This document shows positions 12,708 to 21,639 of a stretch of DNA of 64,000 nucleotides, piece after piece. A model generated the notes under the pieces. The model saw nothing but the letters and a program-made list of their open reading frames with translations, did not search any database and was not told the origin of the DNA. The translations under genes were made by a program, and so were the position numbers. Source of the DNA: Branchiostoma lanceolatum (lineage: Eukaryota > Chordata > Leptocardii > Amphioxiformes > Branchiostomatidae); contig NC_089722.1 in assembly GCF_035083965.1 (NCBI RefSeq), positions 18,786,642 to 18,850,641 of the forward strand, in the 5' to 3' direction. The first letter of the stretch is position 1. The number at the start of each line of letters is the position of its first letter.

Positions 12708-15700
12708 CCATTACCCTTTGGCTTACCTATGTCACAGCAGGTTCCGCCGTATCCAGTACCTGCACAGTTGCAGCCAAGGAGACCGTTTGGTGACCCGTGA
12801 GGACAGTGCCTGTTGCAAGGATTTGTTTCACTGGCGTCACCGGTACATGATGAACCACCACAGGATGCACTTACTGCTATTGTCCTGTTTTGAATTCGTT
12901 AGATAGGTATGATGAAATGTTCTGCAATATACATATAGTACTGAATATATCCATTCTGTCTTTCAGAAACAATCCACCACATTGTATAATACCCAATAAC
13001 ATTGGCAAGATGGCCTTACTAGTAGAAACTATAAACTCAAAGATGAAATGGTGTTGTCAGGTACTTGCCGTGTTCTTGTATGAGTTCCCGTATTGCCACA
13101 TGGAGCTGTGCAGGTACCCCAAGAACTCCAGTCACCCCAGCGGCAGTTTCGACGACAGCATCCCCCCATACAGGACCGCGTGTCTGTGTCGCTGCCACTA
13201 CATGGCCTCCCCCCGCAGTATTCTGTATATTCTCTCCTGGATCACATTGTTAAGGTCAACAAAGTAAACTCTGTGAGGACTTAGTTCATTCTATTACATT
13301 TGCCAACTCATCGATAAGAATCTACTTTGAAATTACAATTCAGGATGTGTATGATAAATTGTACAACAGACGAGATCGTGTGAGAAATATAACGATGGGT
13401 TAATATGATATTCAAGAGGTTCTGAATTAGATTCAAAGTGAAGTTACCTTGTTCGTGTCTGGGTTCCGCTCCTTTCACAGCTTGCTGAACAAGAGCCCCA
13501 GGATCCCCAGGAACCCCAGCGGCAGTTTTGAGGACAACACCTGCTGCCACAGTAATCTCTATCGGTGCTGGACCCACTGCACGGGGTGCCACCACACGAT
13601 TCTGTTGTCTTGCTCCTGTATTGTTTTCAACATACAAAGCCATTATTGATTCCGTATATCCAAAACACTGAAAAAAGTCACTTTTATTACGGTTAACAGT
13701 GTGTTCAACGCATCAGCCAAAGCAAACCAAAAATCACATTTTTTATTCGATATCCATTAATTCATCCATCACTTCTGTCATAGAAAGGACGAAAAACATC
13801 ACATTAAGCCCGCACCGTCCCCGTTTAATGGTCGTCATAGCATTGTACACCGTTTACCTTGTTCTGGTGCGGATTCTGCTGCTTCCACAGGATGGCGAGC
13901 AAGAGCTCCAGGATCCCCAGCTATGCCACTGGCAGTTTCGAGGACAGCACCTCCTGTTACAGGGTAACACCTCGCGGGCCTCACCAGTGCATCCGAGGCC
14001 ACCGCAGTATGGTGATGTCCTACCCCTGTATTTTGAAAGATACAATACTATCACCATATAACCATAGACTGCGTCACATTACATCGTTTTATTAACTTGC
14101 AAAAAATGTTACTTGATGTGTACATGAGCCGTATTTGGCATTCAGTGTTCCTTTGAACAGAAAACAGCAGGTTTGGCCCACATCTTCCACTTTGAACTGT
14201 TGCCAACTTGTTATGTTACTAGGATACCCACGTTGATACCTTCAACGTTTACCTTGTTCTGTCCTTGATTCCGCTGCTTCCACAGGTTGCAGTACAGGCG
14301 CTCCAAGAACCCCAGTTATACCACACGCAGTTTTGGGGACAGCACTTCCTGTTACAGGCCTGCGTCTGACTGGTGGGCCCAGAGCACGGAGTTCCACCAC
14401 ACTGTGCAGTCACAGCATGCCCCCTATAAAAGAATAAGATTATGTTTTCCAAGTGCCTGCATCAAGCTCTAGATTCCGGCACAAGATGGAGAGACAATGG
14501 CATCGATGGGAATCAAAATGTATTCACGCCACCAGACAAAGTTAAAGAACAAACTTAGACAGGATTCAACAACGAATTTTTAAGGCAAAACTTGATACTA
14601 GTATGGATATAACGTTACGTCTAAGCAATATAGCATTTAATACCCGGTGGTACATAGTTCGCGTTGTCAAGCTCTAACCTTGCTCTCGTCTGTGTTCCAG
14701 AAGTACCACACGTGGCCGAGCAGGGTCCCCATGCACTCCAGTGCCCCCACTGACAGGCGCGCCAGCAGCGGCGGCGACGCCGCCGTCTCCATGCGTCGGT
14801 GTCATCCGTAAGCAGAATCAGCAGCACCGCAGTCACGAGGACACATTTGGCCAGCCGAAGGTTCATCTTTGTTGCCTGAAATAGAAGGCAGTAATGGAAG
14901 TAGAACGGGGCATGTACAACGTTCGCGGCTGGGCTTCAGAACATCATCTTTGACGCAGAAGTGCATTTCTAATTTTCTTTTTTTTTTCTTCAGTGGTGTG
15001 ATGGAGTTCAATATGATGTTCCTTGCCTTAAGTCTAAGATATTCTACTTCTCTGTTATTTAAGGTGACTGTTGGCTTTCTGCAAAACATTCACGTTATAT
15101 TTTGCTCTTTTAAAAACACCCATGTGGTCACATGTGCAACCTTGTGCAATATGACATATGAAAATAAAATTATGCCTTACAATACTGATATGGCGCATTT
15201 TCTTAAATGTATCAATGTTTATATGCCTGAGCTATTCCAGGGTCAATCTGCTGACAGTTTGCCAGATTGCCAGTAGATCACAGGACCAGCAGAAACTTCT
15301 CACTCGTCCGCTTTCTCCTGAACATCGCAACTGTATCGCTAGAGGGCCATTTTGTATAACCAACCCAACTGGTTGACATTGTAACTAGAGCGTGTCGTCA
15401 TAAACATGTTAAAAGATAAATGAGAGACACTGTCTAACTTGCCTTCAGAAAAATGAGACGTTTAAAGCAATTATCTTGAATGCGACTGCATGATGTCATG
15501 TCTGGGAAAAAAGTCATTTTATATCATAGGGAGAATAGAACACGACAATAAATTGGGCACACGTTGCTACCTGGGGATCTTACTTTATAAACGCATTGCT
15601 TGATTTAGATTGCTTGGTTTCTATTGATATTCAGCTATACCGATGAATACCACACAATACATGCATCTTTCAAAAGGTACGGTTTATATGCCAGAGCTAT

Positions 15701-16342
15701 TCCAAGGTCAATTTGCTGGCAGTCCGCCAGATTTCCAGTAGATCACAGGACCAGCCAAAATTTACCCGTACACTTGTGGCTGAACATCGCAACTTTATCG
15801 CTAGAGGGCCATTTTTTTATAACCAACCCAACCGGTTAGCACTGTAATTGCGTGTCGCCAAAAATTGACTTGGAAAAATAAAAGACATCGTGCTAGGGGG
15901 ATAATACGTAAAATCACCTTCTTCAGAAACTTCACGTTTAAATCCAAGTATCGTATGTGAGACTGCTATAACAATGTACTTGATGCAAAGGCCACCGAAT
16001 TGTTCTGATCACATTGTTGGAACCGTCACAAGGAAATGACCTCTAGCAAAAATGGCACGTTTGTCTGTAATTATTTGAGGTGCGCCATGATGTGTCATTA
16101 TCAGACAGCTCACTGCAACACACATTTGACGTTATGCTTTAAATTTGTTACACGGTCTTGTACAGAAAAAAAAACATTGACATAATGCGATATATGGGGG
16201 GAAGCGTAATGGAACTTGTCCTTCGTTTGGCCGGCACATGCTACCCACATACCGACGATCATAAATATCCGTCCACATCTTCTCAAGTTATGTTGTTCAT
16301 ATTCACTCACAAACACACGAGCGCGCACACACACACGCGCAG

Positions 16343-16376
<34 letters not shown>

Positions 16377-18101
16377 AAACACACACACACACACACACAC
16401 AAGGCAGTCAAACTTATCTCTCGTCCACATCCCAACTTTATCGCTAGAGGGCTTACTGTCCAACTGGTTAACATTGTAATTACAGCGTGCCGTCCTGAAC
16501 TGAGTAGAATATACCTGTCACTGTGTGACGTGACAGATGAAACGTCACAAGGAAATGGCCTTCAGCAGAATTGACACGGCTAACTGCAATCATCTTGGAT
16601 GCGACTGTCTGGGGCAAATACCATATTGTATTGGAGAAAATAATAAAGAGGAAGATCTATCTTAGGTCAGACTGCTTTAACGAACATTATGTACTTGATC
16701 TAGAGGTCACCTGTGTATTGTTCTGATTTCATTGTCATTGTATGAACCGTCACAAGGAAATGACCTCCAGCAAAAATGGCACGTTTGCCTGCAATTATTT
16801 GAGGTGCGCCATGATATGTCATTATTAGACAGCTCACTGCAACACACATTTGACGTTATGCTTAAAATTTGAATTAGTTAGACGGTCTTGTATAGAAAGA
16901 AACATCGATATACTGCAATATATGGGGCATAATCGAACTTGTCCTTCGTTTGGCCGACACACGCTACTCACAAACCGACGATCATAAAGATACGTCCACA
17001 TCTGCTCAAGTTATGTTGTTCATACACTCACAAACACACACGGCCATTCTTGCATAGGGCTGTTTAGCCTTAGTGGAAGCTGCAGGGCTGATGTGAATTA
17101 GAATACTAACCGACGGAGGCCATAGGTAACATGATTGAGGGAGGTCAATATGCTGTGACATGCCCTAAAGAATCTAACATCTTAACTTCAGGTAAAGTAC
17201 TAATATCTAATCTTAGCATCTGAAAAAACATATCGTTATTCTAGATGACGTTCTACAAGCTCTCAATTGTTTGTTGATTTGTAATCTTTCCTCATTATAA
17301 AAACGCCCATGTGAAGTCATATAGATTCTTATGAAATTATACAATAGATAATAGAAGTTATGACATTAGATACTATATAGCATATGCATGTTTCAAAATT
17401 TGTTGTTTATACGCCTAACCTATACCAAGATTCTTCTGCTGGCAGATTGCCGGTAGATCACGTGACCAGCCAAAACTTCTCACCCGTCCACTTTTGCCTG
17501 AACATCCCAACTTTACCGCTAGAGGGCTAGTTTTGTAGGATAAGTCCAACTGGTTAGCGCTGTAATTAGAGCGTGTCGTCCTGGACTGAGTAGAATATAC
17601 TAGTACCTGTCACCGTGTGACGTGACGGATGAAACGTCACAAGGAAATGGCCTTCAGCAGAAATGACACATCTAACTGATATCATCTTCGATGCGACTGC
17701 TTTAAAAAGCATGTCTGGGGCAAATACCATAATTTATTGGAGAAGGTAAAAGAGAGCAACAAGTATCTTAGGTGAGACTGCTTTAACGAGCATTATGTAC
17801 TTGATCTAGACGTCACCTGTGTATTGTTCTGATTTCATTGTCATTGTATGAACCGTCACAAGGAAATGACCTCCAGCAAAAATGGCAATTATTTGAGGTG
17901 CGCCATGATATGTCATTATTAGACAGCTCACTGCAACACTTGTCTTGTAGAGAAAGAAACATAGATGTATATAGAGGAGGTATAATCAAGCTGGTCCTAC
18001 GCTTGGCCGACACACGCTACTTACAAACCGAAGATTATAAAGATTCGTCTACATCTGCACTTGTGCACACACATACACACACAAACACATACACACACAT
18101 G

Positions 18102-18174
<73 letters not shown>

Positions 18175-21100
18175 GACAGTAGACCACCAGACGAGCCAAA
18201 ACTTCTCTCTCGTCACTTCTGCCAGAACATTCCAACTTTGCCACCAGAGGGACATTTTGTATGTTAATTACAGTGTGTCGCACTGAACTGCAATCATCTT
18301 GGATGCGACTGCTTAAAAAATGGGAAAATAATAAAGAACAACATCCATCTTAGGTGAGACTGCTTTGACTCGCATTGACGCAGCCGTACCTGCACATTCT
18401 TCTGATCGCGTTATCATGTATGAACCGTCACAAGGAAATGACCTCTAGCAAAAATGGCAAATTGAATATGTGCGATCGCGATTCAGAGGCGTAACGGCAG
18501 GGTGTTTGACCCAAAACCCACTGGTTCGCACCCTCCGACGCCACCGATGTGGTGCCCTTGGGAAAGACACTTTACAAGATTTTCCTCACTTAACTCAGCT
18601 GGAAATGAGTAAATAGCTTCGGTTAGGGACGACCCTCGGATAGGACGTTAAATTGAGGTCCATCGTTGAGGATACCGACATATTGAGGTCACCTTGGCGC
18701 CAACTGACCAGTATCTGCATTTTTTTTGCATTTTTCAAAAGGTATTGTTAATAAGCCTGTGATAGTCCCAAGTCCTTTTGCTGGAAGTCTGCCAGATTAC
18801 CAGTAGACCATCAGACCCGCGCGCAAAAACTTCTCACCTGTCCACTTTTTCCTGAACTTCAGACCTTTACCGCTGGAGGGCTAATTTTGTATGACAAGTC
18901 CAACTGGTTAGCGCTGTAATCAGAGCCTATCGACGCCGTCCTAAACTGAGTAGAATATACCTTTCACTGTGTGACGTGACGGATGAAACGTCACAAGGAA
19001 ATGGCCTTCAGCAGAAATTGCACGTATATCTGCAATCATCTTGGATGCGACTGCTTTAAAAAGCATGATGTCATGTCTGGGACAAATACCATACTGTGAA
19101 AATGTATTAGAAAATGTTACATAGAGCAACATGGGGCTGTGGAAACATCACTACCTGGGGATTTTATCTAGTAAAAGCATAGTTTGGTGTATATCAATTA
19201 TCAATGATAAAATCAACGTAGATTTACAACAAGTGCACATTCAAGAACTCTTCCTGTAGAAACGATAACGTTTAAGAAGTATCATCGGTAACAATAAGAT
19301 AGCTGAACAAACAAATGAGTAAAATCTTACGGTTGTAAGGTTTGAACAGTCCTTTTTATCAAAATCATAATTTGAACTTTTTGTTTTATACCTAGAATGG
19401 CTAACTGAAAATGTGATTTGATTTAGACATACGACTTGTGATTTATTTACTACGTTTAGTACAAAAAATTAAAACAGCGTTGACTGGAGCCGGGGTGATA
19501 CGTCACAAGGAAATGACCTTCGACAAAAATGGCACGTTTGCTTGTAATCATTTCAGGTGTGTCATTTACAGTCAGATAACTGCATCAAAACGCTACCTGA
19601 TATACACAGAGCGCATTCGACAAGACTTGACAAGAGCATTCATAATTTTGTAGCTAACTGCACACGCAGTGGTCCTAGCTCACTAAACACGGTCACCCGA
19701 CCCCGCGACTGGTCCATGCATATGGCTAATGATTTCAACAATCAGTCTAGCTTTGATTCTCATCTTGTGACATTTTGAATAGATAATATGATATGGCCTA
19801 TTTTTCAGTATCTAACCACCTTCACTTTTTCATTATCATTTCCATTTTTAAAGACGTCGGTAAAGACAGCCGCGTATTGTTTTGATACAACTGGGATGAT
19901 TTGAACCGTCACAAGGAAATGACATCCAGCAAAAATGGTACGTTCACCTGCAATTATTTTAGGTGTGCCCGCGTATGTCATTAGAAGCCAGTTCACTGCA
20001 TCACGAATGTGAACTTACATCTATGCTTTGTTCAACACAGTTTAGTAGAAGAAAAATATATATACTAGACTGGCCGTCATTTGCTTTAAGAGCAAATTCA
20101 GGATGTTTCGCCCATACTCCTCATGCAAGAAGTGGGCTGTCCCAAAAGAACTCCTGGGCAAATCCAAGTTTCTGCATAATTTATGCAAATGAGGTCCTCA
20201 TGAGCATAAGTTATGTCCAGGTGCTTTCACCTTTCCTACATGTACCTACATGTTGTCACGGTAAGGGAAATACAAGTTTATGCAGGAATTATGCAAATGA
20301 GGTCGTCATTAGCATAATTCATGGCCAGGTGTGATCACCTTTGCTAACGGTACGTACATGTCAAATATAACATCCGTACCATGTAACATAAGGTACATAT
20401 AACTTTCTGTAATACCATTAGTATAGGTACCCTGACATCTGCTTGGTTTTACGTCCCAGAAAGGGGTGAGTGTAGGAGGGCTTATGTTACAGTATGACCT
20501 AGTTCTTGCTGGCCCCGACAGAAAATAACCAAAAATTGCATCAAAAAATTGCAAAATAAATCATTTTGAAGTAGTGTATGCCAAAAAAAATAATGGGGTC
20601 CTTTGGGTAAATATCCAATGCACAACTAAACCAAATTTCAGGTCCTCAGGTTTCAACACCACGGCACTGGAGGCCATAATGTGCGACTTTTGTCTGAAAA
20701 TGACCAAAAAACCTCCATAAAATCATTTTAAAAACTTATATCAAAAAAATTTAAAAAGGGTCTAGGGGTATACACATACTCTACCTGCATACCAAATTTC
20801 AGCTTATTTGGTCGACGGACGACCGAGAAGAAGCGATTTGAAGATTTGACAGGAGAAGAAGAAGAAGGAGAAGGAGAAGGAGAAGAAACGTTACAAAAAC
20901 AATATGTTTCGTTGGCGAAACATAAATATGATATGCACATACACACGCACAAACACACAGGCACAATTGCACACTCACACACATGCATGGACACACACGA
21001 ACACTGGCACAGGCACACACGCCTATGCACACACACACAGATACACAAGCACACACATGCACACAAGCACAAACACGAAGACACACTCACAAATACACAC

Positions 21101-21585
21101 ACACGCGCGCGCGCGCGCATACATAAACGCGATACATCACTTTCTTGGAGAATTAACTTACTCAGTTGGCACCTACATGAACTTACACACAAGAAAGCGA
21201 ATTTTACATTGTGGGAACCAGCAGATCATATACTTCCTGACAGACGCTCACAACAATATTGTACAACGTTAGGGACGCGGTGCTCACAGACTGATTGATG
21301 CGGGAGGGTTTCTTCTAGTCTACACAAGATTAGCAGAGCTAGCTGACAGGTGCGCTTGGTATCAATTAAATTCGACCGAAACTTTTGTTTTCAAAGACTT
21401 CAGCAACCTCCGTATAATAACATGACAATAAATCTGTTGCATTTTTAAAAGAAGGAGGTAATTGATTAAGGCGTACCTGTGTCTGATGACGCTGACAGGG
21501 TCCGTGCGGTGAACCAAGATGAAGCCACAAGTCGATCAGTCGGTGCAGTGTTGTTGTGTTGTACACAGAATCGCCGCGACTACCT
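2615..21585 (-). CDS. Gene A: SVEP1-like secreted mosaic protein with five TSP1 repeats (3' incomplete)
   Basis: This is probably a secreted matrix or adhesion protein. Coding exons in transcription order: 14866-14679, 14423-14253, 14025-13858, 13615-13448, 13236-13069, 12884-12727, 12466-12347, 12110-12009, 11696-11577, 11356-11114, 10985-10886, 10723-10629, 10428-9907, 9694-9557, 9212-9099, 8935-8813, 8397-8275, 7823-7710, 7360-7247, 3650-3450 and 2815-2615. They sum to 3451 nt and every junction keeps frame, giving about 1150 residues. Domain order: signal peptide, Arg run, TSP1 x5, EGF-like x4, HYR, CCP, linker, ephrin-receptor-like module, EGF x5, CCP x2. In SVEP1/polydom, HYR is followed by CCP, a long linker, an ephrin-like module, EGFs, a pentraxin and many CCPs; here I find no VWA domain and no pentraxin. 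A noncoding first exon near 21.5 kb adds a 6.6-kb repeat-filled intron. No stop codon was found after the last CCP, so the gene probably runs off the left edge. Joining the two distal CCP exons to this gene rests on strand, phase and family order. Confidence 0.75.
3450..3650 (-). CDS. Gene A CCP/sushi exon
   Basis: A 201-nt phase 1-1 exon with acceptor TGTGCAG and donor GTATGT. It shares with the exon at 2615 the text [23 protein letters not shown] and DLVCA. Both look like products of a recent exon duplication. The separation from the EGF exons at 7.2 kb is filled by a transposable element. Confidence 0.8.
3771..6881. mobile_element. TTAA-flanked DNA transposon-like element with ~840-bp inverted repeats
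   Basis: The arm from 3771 to about 4613 is repeated in inverted orientation at about 6034-6881 with only scattered differences. The outer ends read TTAAGAGTCATTGCA and its complement, so a TTAA target duplication is likely, as in piggyBac- or Kolobok-type elements. The 1.4-kb centre has no recognisable transposase. One minus frame of 107 codons (5076-5399) looks somewhat protein-like but is unassigned. The element sits in an intron of gene A. Confidence 0.8.
7247..7823 (-). CDS. Gene A EGF exons with GC donors
   Basis: Two 114-nt phase 1-1 exons, 7823-7710 and 7360-7247, encode calcium-type EGF modules beginning [16 protein letters not shown] and [16 protein letters not shown]. The D-x-D-E-C start and the hydroxylation-type CxCxxGY segment are present. 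Both donors read G then GCAAG (GCAAGA and GCAAGT), so each intron is of the GC-AG class. The two exons are close paralogues of each other. Confidence 0.85.
8052..8125 (-). pseudogene. Decayed EGF exon in gene A (frameshift)
   Basis: The minus strand still reads [18 protein letters not shown] EGF text and keeps a plausible donor (ACAG then GTGAAA). About four extra bases before it break the frame from the upstream ANTPGG segment, and the first half of the module including the DxDEC start is missing. It lies between two intact EGF exons, so it is an exon relic that splicing probably skips. Confidence 0.65.
8275..8397 (-). CDS. Gene A calcium-binding EGF exon
   Basis: A 123-nt phase 1-1 exon. 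It encodes [18 protein letters not shown], then [16 protein letters not shown], with six cysteines. The DxDEC start and the aromatic residue after CxCxxG fit calcium-binding EGF modules. Acceptor TTATCAG, donor GTCAGA. Confidence 0.85.
8600..8672 (-). pseudogene. Decayed EGF exon in gene A (lost cysteines)
   Basis: The minus strand reads [15 protein letters not shown], the middle of an EGF module, but the following CxC positions are replaced by Phe and Tyr codons. No DxDEC start and no donor are in place. It is a second relic in the same EGF block, not expected to be spliced in. Confidence 0.6.
8813..8935 (-). CDS. Gene A calcium-binding EGF exon
   Basis: A 123-nt phase 1-1 exon. It encodes [18 protein letters not shown], then [16 protein letters not shown]. 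Six cysteines and the calcium-EGF start are intact. It closely resembles the EGF exons of gene B. Donor GTATGA. Confidence 0.85.
9099..9212 (-). CDS. Gene A EGF exon
   Basis: A 114-nt phase 1-1 exon. It encodes [15 protein letters not shown], then [15 protein letters not shown], the classical EGF pattern. It lacks the acidic DxDEC start, so calcium binding is less likely. It follows the ephrin-receptor-like module, as the first EGF does in SVEP1. Confidence 0.85.
9557..9694 (-). CDS. Gene A ephrin-receptor-like Cys-rich exon
   Basis: A 138-nt phase 1-1 exon. It encodes [29 protein letters not shown] and KACPSEGS, matching the Cys-rich module known from ephrin receptors and from SVEP1. Its position directly before an EGF run is the strongest single pointer to an SVEP1-type protein. 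Confidence 0.85.
9907..10428 (-). CDS. Gene A 173-residue linker exon with RKRR site
   Basis: A 522-nt exon in frame with its neighbours (phase 1-1). It has a few spaced cysteines and an acidic centre. It contains [11 protein letters not shown], a match to the furin-type R-x-K/R-R motif, so the protein could be cut here. SVEP1 also has a long segment between its fourth CCP and the ephrin-like module; I infer that this is its counterpart. Confidence 0.75.
10629..10985 (-). CDS. Gene A split CCP/sushi module
   Basis: Two exons, 10985-10886 (phase 1-2) and 10723-10629 (phase 2-1), join to encode one sushi module: [15 protein letters not shown], then [12 protein letters not shown] and YRCDWYAVW. 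Splitting a CCP with a phase 2 intron is a known arrangement. It follows HYR as in SVEP1. Confidence 0.8.
11114..11356 (-). CDS. Gene A HYR (hyalin repeat) exon
   Basis: A 243-nt phase 1-1 exon encoding one Ig-like HYR module of about 80 residues. Visible hallmarks are the early [10 protein letters not shown], the [11 protein letters not shown] segment, and [19 protein letters not shown] with its terminal FDVIIE strand. HYR modules are usually paired with CCPs in adhesion proteins. Confidence 0.85.
11577..11696 (-). CDS. Gene A calcium-binding EGF exon
   Basis: A 120-nt phase 1-1 exon encoding [18 protein letters not shown], then [15 protein letters not shown]. The calcium-EGF start and six cysteines are intact. 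Donor GTGAGT. It is the last EGF before HYR. Confidence 0.85.
11832..11952. repeat. Hairpin repeat in a gene A intron
   Basis: AACCAATGTTTTTTTTTCAC on one side pairs with its complement about 70 bp later, with outer arms around GAGCAAAG. The centre contains GCCAACGTTTCGATGA, a dispersed repeat motif. Probably a small MITE. Confidence 0.5.
12009..12110 (-). CDS. Gene A short EGF-like exon
   Basis: A 102-nt phase 1-1 exon encoding [16 protein letters not shown], then [14 protein letters not shown]. It has six cysteines in EGF-like spacing but no calcium motif. The donor GTAGGT was chosen because the alternative 4 bp away breaks phase. Confidence 0.7.
12347..12466 (-). CDS. Gene A calcium-binding EGF exon
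   Basis: A 120-nt phase 1-1 exon encoding [17 protein letters not shown], then [15 protein letters not shown]. The pattern is standard calcium-binding EGF. Acceptor TCTTTCAG, donor GTAAGA. It is the first calcium-type EGF after the TSP1 block. Confidence 0.85.
12613..12707. repeat. TA microsatellite in a gene A intron
   Basis: About 16 TA units end at 12707, preceded by degenerate GTGTTTAAATAT units. The open frames reading through it (Tyr-Ile runs) are repeat artefacts. Confidence 0.85.
12727..12884 (-). CDS. Gene A adaptor exon: end of TSP1 plus short EGF-like tail
   Basis: A 158-nt exon entering in phase 2 and leaving in phase 1. It encodes [10 protein letters not shown] and [12 protein letters not shown], then [16 protein letters not shown]. 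The first part completes the fifth TSP1; the rest is a short EGF-like tail ending in CC. The same exon type with the same phases occurs in genes B (31615) and C (42489). Confidence 0.85.
13069..14866 (-). CDS. Gene A N-terminus: signal peptide, Arg run and TSP1 repeats
   Basis: Exon 14866-14679 begins with [19 protein letters not shown], a clear signal peptide, followed by [10 protein letters not shown] and the first half of a TSP1 ([15 protein letters not shown]). Exons 14423-14253, 14025-13858, 13615-13448 and 13236-13069 each carry the second half of one TSP1 (CGG--C-G---C) and the first half of the next (W--WGSWS-C---CG-SG--TRTR). All introns here are phase 2 and cut each TSP1 after its TRTR segment. 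The start was chosen because CAAAG-ATG lies just after a splice acceptor and matches genes B and C. The donor at 13069 is GC (GCAAGT). TSP1 modules bind matrix and glycosaminoglycans. Confidence 0.85.
16313..16402. repeat. CA microsatellite
   Basis: An interrupted CA tract. The overlapping His-Thr or Cys-Val open frames on both strands are artefacts of it. Confidence 0.9.
18066..18174. repeat. CA microsatellite
   Basis: A second interrupted CA tract in the same repeat region, at an equivalent position in a repeat unit to the one at 16.3 kb. Confidence 0.9.
18480..18720 (+). mobile_element. SINE-like fragment
   Basis: It contains GTGCCCTTGGGAAAGACACT and TTTCCTCACTTAACTCAGCT, a segment shared with the better preserved copy at 60.2-60.4 kb. 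The tRNA-like head is decayed here. Confidence 0.55.
20100..20920. repeat. Dispersed repeat block
   Basis: Two copies of a TTATGCAAATGAGGTC unit lie at about 20.17 and 20.29 kb. They are followed by a segment with ACCAAATTTCAG twice and a GAA-rich stretch ending in AACAATATGTTTCGTTGGCG. These look like ends of dispersed elements. No gene is seen. Confidence 0.5.
20935..21125. repeat. CA-rich microsatellite ending in a CG tract
   Basis: A degenerate CACA tract about 170 bp long ends in CGCGCGCGCG. The open frames in it are artefacts. Confidence 0.85.
21477..21585 (-). other. Putative noncoding first exon of gene A
   Basis: On the minus strand, about 30 nt after a TATA box, runs a segment with ACAACACAACAACACTG. 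It ends CAGACACAG followed by donor GTACGC at 21476. No ATG in it opens a long frame. The next exon would be the one ending at the start codon at 14866 (acceptor TATTTCAG). The 5' boundary is estimated. Confidence 0.5.
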
Positions 21586-21607
21586 GGCTTTGTGCGCGCG
21601 TCGACCC

Positions 21608-21615
21608 CTTATATA
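21608..21615 (-). promoter_or_regulatory. TATA box of gene A
   Basis: The minus strand reads AGTATATAAGGGG. It lies about 30 nt before the putative first exon. The same AGTATATAAGGG text occurs upstream of gene B at 25.6 kb, which supports a shared promoter type. Confidence 0.5.
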
Positions 21616-21639
21616 CTATTAGTTTAAATGAGGATATCT

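Larger units (their letters stand above)
15100..20000. repeat. Degenerate tandem repeat region in gene A's first intron
   Basis: Two motifs recur through about 5 kb. One is close to GTCACAAGGAAATGACC (near 16027, 16749, 17855, 18426, 19503 and 19911, with a variant near 16541, 17636 and 18990). The other is close to CCAGATTGCCAGTAGATCAC (near 15261, 15728, 17448 and 18790), followed by an ATCGCTAGAGGG-type segment. They look like diverged copies of a ~0.5-1.3-kb unit. No protein-like frame is seen. Confidence 0.7.
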
